NCBI GenBank assembly: GCA_015485155.1
Contig: WFUF01000006.1
Location: forward strand, 1-38,449
Reading direction: 5' to 3'
Origin: Robiginitomaculum sp.
GTDB taxonomy: Bacteria > Pseudomonadota > Alphaproteobacteria > Caulobacterales > Maricaulaceae
Length of the DNA stretch: 38,449 nt
Shown here in pieces: positions 33,236 through 38,449 of the stretch. Both the position numbers and the translations under genes were made by a program. A model generated the notes under the pieces. The model ran no database searches. It was not told the origin of the DNA and was given only the letters and a program-made list of their open reading frames with translations. Within the stretch, counting starts at the first letter, position 1, and every line of letters starts with the position of its first letter.

Positions 33236-35423
33236 GCGCCGCTTCCAACAGCAAATAGGCCGGGCCATCACCTGTGCGCAAATGGGTCTCCACATGCAAC
33301 TGATTGCCAAGTTTTGCCGCTTTGTCCACTTTTTCCCGCAATTCGGCAATGAAGTCCTGCGCATCTTGCTTTAGGCCGGGGTCTTGCTCAAACAGCTTGT
33401 TTAACTGGTTTATAGCATCATCAGCATCGACACGCACCACATCGGCCATGGTTCGGTGTCCATTGGAAATTCTTGCCAGTGCTGCCGCCCGATAACTGGT
33501 GGCATCAAACAGGTTATCGGGATGGATTTCCAGCTTGCGTAACGCCGCCACCAGACGATCAACCGGCCCTGTTAAATCAGTCTTGCCATTAGACTTCTCT
33601 GAAGACGCAGAAGTCGGTGTATCAATTCTGGATAATACGTCTTTCCAGTGCCATCCTTCCTTTTTTGTAGCGGGTACCGCAGGGCGGTTCTCTTCCTCAA
33701 GTTCTGCCAAACTCTCCAGTGTTGCTTCCGATGCTGTTGATTTTAGGCTTTGTTCTGTTGCCCCGGATTGTTCAGAGGAGGCTGGTTCAACTATCGGATC
33801 TGGTTCTGCTGAACCTGTTTCAAGATTTGCTGCAACAGGTGCATCTGCTTGTGTTTTGGCACGTAAGTCCAGCGGGTTTGGCAATTCTATCTCTGGTGCC
33901 TTTGGAGAGGCCGTGGCACCCATTTTTAACATAAAATCAGACAAGAGTTCGTAATTATGCCGGATGCGTCCCTGAAATGCCTCGTCAATGCTGCGCGCTT
34001 CATCGGCTGCCTGCAAGGAAGCCTCATTTAATTGCTGTAGCCGTTTGCGCAAAATCGCCTCCACTTGCTGGGAGCTGGCATCAGCGGCTTCGGGAAGCGA
34101 TTGTAAGCGCTCATCAAGAGCATTTGTGGCTTCTTGCAGTTTTTCCAATGTTTTATCTGCCCATGATGATGCGGTAAAACTGGCCTCATTGGCGTGTTCC
34201 ATGCGTCTGGTAATGGCATCAGCATAGGTGTCAAGCGCTGCCTTGGCCTGCTCAGCCGCATTTTGCAATTCTTCGGCCCGGGCCTGATATTCTCCGGCAA
34301 GAGTATTGCCTTCTTCGCGCATAATGCTTGTGTAATGTCTGGCTTGTTTCAGGCTTTCCTCCAGCGTCTGGCTTATTTGCATGGCGCTTTCTTTGCTGGT
34401 TGATTGTAATTGCTCGGCGCACTGGTTACAGGTGTTTAGCAATTCCATCACTTCATTTTTGCGCGCATCTAATGCCTCGGAAATTTTATCCTGGGAAGCA
34501 TCGAGCGAAGAGGCACTTGCCTGAATATCCTGGCGCGATGTGGTCAGTGAAAGAGCGGTTTTATCAAGTTTCTCGCTGGCCTGTTCCAGTCGGTGTCCAA
34601 TTTTTTCAGCTTCAGTGGCCGCATTGTGGCTGCACTTTTCAAGGCGGATAGTTGCTTCTGACAGCATTTTACTGCTTTCGGCACTTTGCGCATTGGCAAT
34701 ATCGGCAGCCGAGACCACCATTTTTGACTGCTCGGATATGGTAACAGCAATATCTGCGGTTTTTTGATCCAGTTGGTCCGCAAGTTCAGTAATTGCCTCG
34801 CGCTCCCTGCGCAGATCATTGATCAGATTGTCGGTTCTTTCTCGGGCGCTATTTTCAGCTTTTGCAAAGGAACGAGTGTGGTGTTCCAGAACTTCTTCCA
34901 TTGCCCCTAACCGAGCCAAGGCACCCTCAACAGATGCATTCATATGGGACATTTGTGTGGAGACGGCATCAGCCATTACCTTGGCGTCCTGCTGTACAAA
35001 TTTGGCCGGATCTGCAAAGCGCTCGGCCATGTTTTGAATTTGCGTCGTCGCCCTGCCGAAAGTGATGATTTCACGGACGGCCCAGCTTAGGGCTATGATG
35101 AACAATGCCGGACCTAGTGCTCCAAAAAACAATCCGGCCATTTGCGCAGCTGGCAGGGATTGCAGGTTGGAAACTCCAACCACCCCAGCAACATAGGCAA
35201 TAGCACCCGCAGACCATAATAAGGCAATAATAGCGCCGGTTGCCAATATCCAGCCCGTGGCCCGTGGCGAGGCAGTTGCACGCGATGGGCCTTGCGGATT
35301 AGCATCGGTTTTAATCGGCGCATCAGTATCTTCTGAAAGGGTCAGCTTACCTCGATCCTGCGGCAGCGGATCAATTTCAATAACTGTACTTTGTGATGAT
35401 TTGGAAGTTCTGGAATTTGCCAT
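33219..35423 (-). CDS. Large coiled-coil membrane protein, TipN-like polarity factor
   Basis: The product (734 residues) has a short polar N-terminus, two transmembrane helices (about residues 57-82 and 93-116), a very long coiled coil (about 140-510) rich in Ala, Glu, Gln and Lys, a low-complexity acidic linker and a C-terminal helical domain (VAALRKLEIHPDNLFDA, TMADVVRVDADDAINQL). This architecture matches Caulobacter TipN, the birth-scar protein that marks the new pole and orients flagellum placement. The assignment rests on architecture and taxon, not on conserved catalytic residues. A CtrA-like box (TTAA-N7-TTAC) lies about 50 nt upstream. The 3' end overlaps the mla lipoprotein gene. 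Confidence 0.6.
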   Translation of the reverse strand: MANSRTSKSSQSTVIEIDPLPQDRGKLTLSEDTDAPIKTDANPQGPSRATASPRATGWILATGAIIALLWSAGAIAYVAGVVGVSNLQSLPAAQMAGLFFGALGPALFIIALSWAVREIITFGRATTQIQNMAERFADPAKFVQQDAKVMADAVSTQMSHMNASVEGALARLGAMEEVLEHHTRSFAKAENSARERTDNLINDLRREREAITELADQLDQKTADIAVTISEQSKMVVSAADIANAQSAESSKMLSEATIRLEKCSHNAATEAEKIGHRLEQASEKLDKTALSLTTSRQDIQASASSLDASQDKISEALDARKNEVMELLNTCNQCAEQLQSTSKESAMQISQTLEESLKQARHYTSIMREEGNTLAGEYQARAEELQNAAEQAKAALDTYADAITRRMEHANEASFTASSWADKTLEKLQEATNALDERLQSLPEAADASSQQVEAILRKRLQQLNEASLQAADEARSIDEAFQGRIRHNYELLSDFMLKMGATASPKAPEIELPNPLDLRAKTQADAPVAANLETGSAEPDPIVEPASSEQSGATEQSLKSTASEATLESLAELEEENRPAVPATKKEGWHWKDVLSRIDTPTSASSEKSNGKTDLTGPVDRLVAALRKLEIHPDNLFDATSYRAAALARISNGHRTMADVVRVDADDAINQLNKLFEQDPGLKQDAQDFIAELREKVDKAAKLGNQLHVETHLRTGDGPAYLLLEAALIEQT

Positions 35424-35472
35424 TGCTGATACCGGTTTGGGTTGATTTAAAGGCTGAACGAGTCAGTAAAGG

Positions 35473-35487
35473 TTAACCAAACCTTAC
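35473..35487. promoter_or_regulatory. CtrA-like box TTAA-N7-TTAC
   Basis: TTAA at 35473-35476 and TTAC at 35484-35487 are separated by seven bases, matching the alphaproteobacterial CtrA consensus TTAA-N7-TTAA at 7 of 8 positions. It lies about 50 nt upstream of the TipN-like gene, a plausible place for cell-cycle control. A single motif match is weak evidence. Confidence 0.4.
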
Positions 35488-35632
35488 CATAGCACGACTG
35501 TATATAAATGCATCCCGTTTTGTGTATTTTTTACTCAACACTCAACCAAACAGTGTGCGCGACACCTTAAGGGATATGCTGGTTTGGTAAAAACAAACAT
35601 CATTCTCAGATCAAATCCAGCGCAGACTCTGG

Positions 35633-35653
35633 CCTAGGCATGGTGAGCCTGGG
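35633..35653. promoter_or_regulatory. Hairpin in the probable cold-shock gene leader
   Basis: CCTAGGC (35633-35639) can pair with GCCTGGG (35647-35653), with one G-T wobble and a 7-nt loop. Cold-shock genes often have long structured leaders, so it may be a thermosensitive element; it could equally be incidental. Confidence 0.22.
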
Positions 35654-35879
35654 ATCAGTATCTGTTAATTTGATGCAATTTTATTTGGCAGGAGATTATA
35701 AGCCGCTTCACAAAGGTTTCTCGAATAGAGAAAATGTCTAAGACGTAATTGTCGAAATTGATGCTTGCGCCGGCCAAAAGGGCAGAAAATTTCGTTCAAG
35801 AAGCGATTTCAATGATTTTTTGCTTCACGCATAGGGTGAATTTATGTTAAACATGTTTTGCGTATGGGGAAGTCAAACT

Positions 35880-36365
35880 ATGGGCGAACAGGAAAACACA
35901 AAATTTGAAGGTCGAATTAAATGGTTCGACGCTGGTAAGGGGTACGGATTTATTGAGTCAGAGGATGCAGAAAGTGACGTAATGTTACATATCTCCACCT
36001 TGCGGGACTTTGGAGCGACCTCCCCCATCGAAGGCGATAAAGTTGTATGCACTGTAGTGCGAGGCGCCAAGGGTTTGCAGGCCCTTGAAATACTGGATTT
36101 CCTACATGACAAACCTGAGCCGGTTCCGTTTGATGAGGGCGAGGATGAGAGCGATTATCACAAGGCAACAGTAAAATGGTTTAATCGGGTTAAGGGCTAT
36201 GGCTTTGTCAATCTGCAAGGAGAAGACAAGGATACATTTATTCATGCCGAGACTTTAAGCCACGCAGGATTGATTGATATTGCGCCAGAACAAGAGGTAC
36301 TGGTACAGACCGCCAAAGGCCCCAAGGGCTATAGCGTCACCAAAATCAGACTGCCACAGCCTTAA
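35880..36365 (+). CDS. Cold-shock protein with two CSD domains
   Basis: The product (161 residues) has two cold-shock domains. Each carries the RNP1-like core: [16 protein letters not shown] with DVMLHIS (domain 1, about residues 9-45) and [16 protein letters not shown] with DTFIHAE (domain 2, about 93-130). An acidic linker (EGEDESD) joins them. Two-domain CSD proteins of this kind occur in alphaproteobacteria such as Caulobacter CspC/CspD and act as RNA chaperones in cold and stationary phase. I use ATG 35880, preceded by GGGGA at about 10 nt; ATG 35844, with AGGGTG 5 nt upstream, would add 12 residues and remains possible. Confidence 0.9.
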   Translation: MGEQENTKFEGRIKWFDAGKGYGFIESEDAESDVMLHISTLRDFGATSPIEGDKVVCTVVRGAKGLQALEILDFLHDKPEPVPFDEGEDESDYHKATVKWFNRVKGYGFVNLQGEDKDTFIHAETLSHAGLIDIAPEQEVLVQTAKGPKGYSVTKIRLPQP

Positions 36366-36412
36366 CACCAGGGGCTGGCCCATAGTAGATATTATGTACG
36401 GATCGTCAGCTT

Positions 36413-38017
36413 TTACTGATTTTGTATCAACTTATATGCCGGTATGGTCAGAAACTCGGCGAATTCATCCGCCATTACCATATCTCGCATAATTTGTGTG
36501 GCAGCTTCTATTTTCCGGCTCTGATATTTTTCATTACCTAGCTGTTTCTGGAATTGCTGGCTGGTTTGGTCAAATACCTCATCCAGAAGTTGGGCGGTTA
36601 TGATCTCGCCAGTATCAAGCCGGGCGCCATGTATCCGCCATTGCCATAATTGCGCTCTGGATATCTCGGCGGTTGCAGCATCTTCCATTAAGTTATGAAT
36701 TGGTACAGCGCCCTGACCGCACAACCATGCGGCAATATATAAGATGCCTACTTCCACATTTGTGCGCACCCCATTCATGGTAATTTTGCCGGTGCTGGGG
36801 CGGATCAAGGTGCTGGCATCGTTGACTTTGCCGACTCGCCGTTCAATTTGATTGGCCTTTGGCATGTGATGATCAAACACCTTCATAGCCAGCTCCACCA
36901 TTCCGGGGTGAGCCACCCATGTGCCATCGTGTCCGTCAGTGACTTCGCGCTCCTTGTCGGCACGCACCTTGGCAAAGGCTTCTGCATTGGCTTTTTCGTT
37001 GTTTTTTACCGGAATTTGCGCTGCCATGCCACCAATGGCGTGAGCTCCACGCCTGTGGCATATTTCGATAACATTCTGTGAATAGGCCCGCATGAAACCA
37101 GAGGTCATTGTGACCTCGGCCCGATCTGGCAGAACCTTGTCTTTATGGCGCGCAAAGCGTTTTATATAGCTAAATATATAGTCCCAGCGCCCGCAGTTAA
37201 GCCCGCAAATATGATCACGCAGCTCATATATTATCTCATCCAGCTGCAGGCTGGCCAAAATAGTTTCAATCAATACAGTTACCCGCACCGTTCCTGTGGG
37301 CAGGCCAAGTTTTGATTGCGCATGCAGTATTACCAGATTCCACAATCTTGCTTCTTCGGAATTTTCAAGTTTTGGCAGATAAAAATACGGGCCGGAGTTC
37401 AACGACTTTAAGATTGAGTGATTGTGAAACAGGTATAGGCCAAAATCAAATAAACTGGCAGAAATTGCTTCACCATCTATTTGCATATGCGCCTCTTCCA
37501 AATGCCAGCCCCGGGGCCTTACCAGAAGAACCGCTGGATCAGGATTAAGTTTATAGGTCTTGTTTTTATCCGGGTGCTGGTACTCAATAGTGCGAAGATT
37601 GGCGTCACGCAGATTTATCTGCCCCGCAATCATATTGCTCCAAAACGGGCTGGAAGCATCTTCAAAATCAGCCATAAACACTTTGGCGCCAGAGTTAAGG
37701 GCGTTGATGATCATTTTGCGATCTACAGGGCCAGTGATTTCAACCCGCCTGTCTTCAAGGTCCTTTGGGGCAGGACGAACCTGCCAGTCTGCCTGACGAA
37801 TACAGGCCGTGTCATAATCAAACCCCGGCTCAAGACCTGCATCAAGTGCTTCTTGCATCTCAACCCGGTTTTCCAGCAAGTCCAACCTTGAGGCGTTGAA
37901 TTTGCGATGCAGATCCGCAAGAAACTCCACAGCTTCAAAGTTCAGGATTTGTTCAAACCCATCATGGACAGGCCCGGTGATGGTAACGCCCTTAGGCCAG
38001 TTAGATTGTGTACCCAT
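36413..38017 (-). CDS. aceB: Malate synthase A
   Basis: The product (534 residues) condenses glyoxylate with acetyl-CoA to malate in the glyoxylate shunt. Characteristic motifs are VFMADFEDASSPFWSNM, the catalytic-region TVRVTVLIETILAS (active-site Glu after VTVLIET), CGRWDYIFSYIKRF, and MTSGFMRAYSQ. The length matches the A isoform (E. coli 533), not the larger G form. The ATG at 38017 is preceded by GGAGAA. The gene is convergent with the cold-shock gene, with only 47 nt between stops. Its isocitrate lyase partner is not in the window and may lie elsewhere. Confidence 0.95.
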   Translation of the reverse strand: MGTQSNWPKGVTITGPVHDGFEQILNFEAVEFLADLHRKFNASRLDLLENRVEMQEALDAGLEPGFDYDTACIRQADWQVRPAPKDLEDRRVEITGPVDRKMIINALNSGAKVFMADFEDASSPFWSNMIAGQINLRDANLRTIEYQHPDKNKTYKLNPDPAVLLVRPRGWHLEEAHMQIDGEAISASLFDFGLYLFHNHSILKSLNSGPYFYLPKLENSEEARLWNLVILHAQSKLGLPTGTVRVTVLIETILASLQLDEIIYELRDHICGLNCGRWDYIFSYIKRFARHKDKVLPDRAEVTMTSGFMRAYSQNVIEICHRRGAHAIGGMAAQIPVKNNEKANAEAFAKVRADKEREVTDGHDGTWVAHPGMVELAMKVFDHHMPKANQIERRVGKVNDASTLIRPSTGKITMNGVRTNVEVGILYIAAWLCGQGAVPIHNLMEDAATAEISRAQLWQWRIHGARLDTGEIITAQLLDEVFDQTSQQFQKQLGNEKYQSRKIEAATQIMRDMVMADEFAEFLTIPAYKLIQNQ

Positions 38018-38044
38018 TTTGATTCTCCGGCAAATTACAGGCTA

Positions 38045-38069
38045 GAACATTTTTCGGTTCAAAAGGAAC
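38045..38069. promoter_or_regulatory. Three alternating GAAC/GTTC half-sites upstream of aceB
   Basis: GAAC (38045-38048), GTTC (38057-38060) and GAAC (38066-38069) form two overlapping inverted repeats 28-52 nt upstream of the aceB start. This could be a regulator site for the glyoxylate shunt. The half-sites are only 4 bp, so support is weak. Confidence 0.25.
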
Positions 38070-38111
38070 TAAAACTTGCTATAAATCTTTGCTTTTTCTC
38101 CTTTATAGAAC

Positions 38112-38267
38112 CGCAATATCCGTCCTTAAAGTACGAAGCGATAGAACAGATAAAGAGTCCTCAAGTAGCCGCTAGGCGATAGGACAATTAAAGAGTCCTC
38201 AAGTAGCCGCTAGGCGATAGGACGATTAAAGAGTCCTCAAGTAGCGAAGCGATAGAACAAACAAAGA
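38112..38267. repeat. Tandem hairpin repeat, block 1
   Basis: Four units start with GTCCT at 38122, 38157, 38195 and 38233. The outer two are about 35 nt with an AGCGAAGCGATAGAAC-like core; the inner two are exactly 38 nt with CCGCTAGGCG and AGGAC. Each can fold as GTCCT paired with AGGAC around an inner stem. A leader, CCGCAATATCCGTCCTTAA, resembles that of the other copies. There are no unique spacers, so this is not CRISPR. Confidence 0.85.
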
Positions 38268-38282
38268 GCTCCAACTTTTGCT

Positions 38283-38313
38283 AAAAATGCAAATCTTTAT
38301 CTGTCGCATTTTT
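38283..38313. terminator. Hairpin between the repeat blocks, AAAAATGC / GCATTTTT
   Basis: AAAAATGC (38283-38290) and GCATTTTT (38306-38313) form an 8-bp inverted repeat with a 15-nt loop. With A and T runs on both sides it could terminate transcripts in either direction. The stem is AT-rich and the genes it would serve are not visible. Confidence 0.3.
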
Positions 38314-38316
38314 GGC

Positions 38317-38449
38317 CGCAAAACCCGTCCTCAAGTAGCCGCTAGGCGGTAGGACATTAAAGGAGTCCTCAAGTAGCCGCTAGGCGGTAGGACATTAAAG
38401 GAGTCCTCAAGTAGCCGCTAGGCGGTAGGACATTAAAGGAGTCCTCAAG
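38317..38449. repeat. Tandem hairpin repeat, block 2 (continues past window)
   Basis: The leader CCGCAAAACCCGTCCT is followed by three identical 38-nt units starting at 38327, 38365 and 38403 and a partial fourth at 38441 that runs off the window. Each has GTCCT, the palindrome CCGCTAGGCGG and AGGAC, then ATTAAAGGA. The core is homogeneous within the block but differs from block 1 (GGCGGTAGGAC versus GGCGATAGGAC). It belongs to the same family as 762-801. Confidence 0.9.

Larger units (their letters stand above)
35424..35879. promoter_or_regulatory. Long divergent intergenic region between the TipN-like and cold-shock genes
   Basis: This stretch of about 456 nt contains no credible reading frame. 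It holds the CtrA-like box on the TipN side and a hairpin at 35633-35653 that could belong to a long cold-shock leader. Two ATGs at 35844 and 35853 lie upstream and in frame with the cold-shock start. I saw no other recognised element. Confidence 0.4.

Noticed and set aside
36366-36412. Terminator between the cold-shock and aceB genes
   Set aside because: GGGC and GCCC are only two bases apart and no T run follows, so a stable terminator is not supported.
38112-38449. CRISPR array
   Set aside because: Units follow each other directly with no unique spacers, and no cas-like gene is nearby in the window.

Overview
The window is a chromosomal stretch of an alphaproteobacterium. The evidence is a recG gene divergent from an sdhE-mfd block, a LytM peptidase overlapping a bactofilin gene, an MlaE permease fused to a STAS domain, a two-domain cold-shock protein, a TipN-like polar coiled-coil protein with a CtrA-like box upstream, and a PhaF-like phasin. 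GC content looks moderate by eye. A Caulobacterales/Hyphomonadaceae-like marine lineage fits best, but this is inference. I see no rRNA, tRNA, insertion sequence, prophage or CRISPR array. About 30 protein genes are packed tightly, many with ATGA start/stop overlaps.

Layout. 1-404 has no protein gene but holds a TATAAT box, a terminator-like hairpin and a hairpin at the end of the first gene; a small RNA is possible. 405-5111 encodes a small membrane protein, two divergent M28 peptidases (a lipoprotein with a PA-like insert and a secreted carboxypeptidase-Q-like enzyme) and a lipoprotein with an SH3-like region. 5348-7070 is a LytM peptidase-bactofilin pair, probably a cell-shape module. 7087-16301 (minus strand) runs from an M6 metalloprotease through sdhE, mfd, prfB (with the classic +1 frameshift site) to thrC. 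recG is divergent from it at 16622 and converges on a DUF502 membrane protein. 19492-23484 is an operon of a DUF3089 protein, cysK, a cystathionine beta-lyase-like gene and a TetR regulator, ending in a hairpin shared with a convergent phasin gene.

24305-27331 (minus strand) is a tightly coupled three-gene cassette: GT4 glycosyltransferase, SAM methyltransferase and an alpha/alpha-toroid protein of the kind often labelled prenyltransferase. Its product is not known to me, and it is the best candidate for an undescribed pathway here. Divergent from it is an MFS transporter, which converges with a dipeptide epimerase gene. 29756-33235 is an Mla-type phospholipid transport operon (STAS-MlaE, MlaF, MlaD, auxiliary lipoprotein). 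Then come the TipN-like protein, a dual cold-shock protein and malate synthase A.

The right edge (38112-38449) is a tandem array of 35-38-nt hairpin units. A solitary relative with the same 16-nt leader lies at 762-801, so this is a dispersed repeat family that expands locally. Much of the window concerns the cell envelope: peptidoglycan, polarity, phospholipid transport and probable surface or lipid glycosylation.
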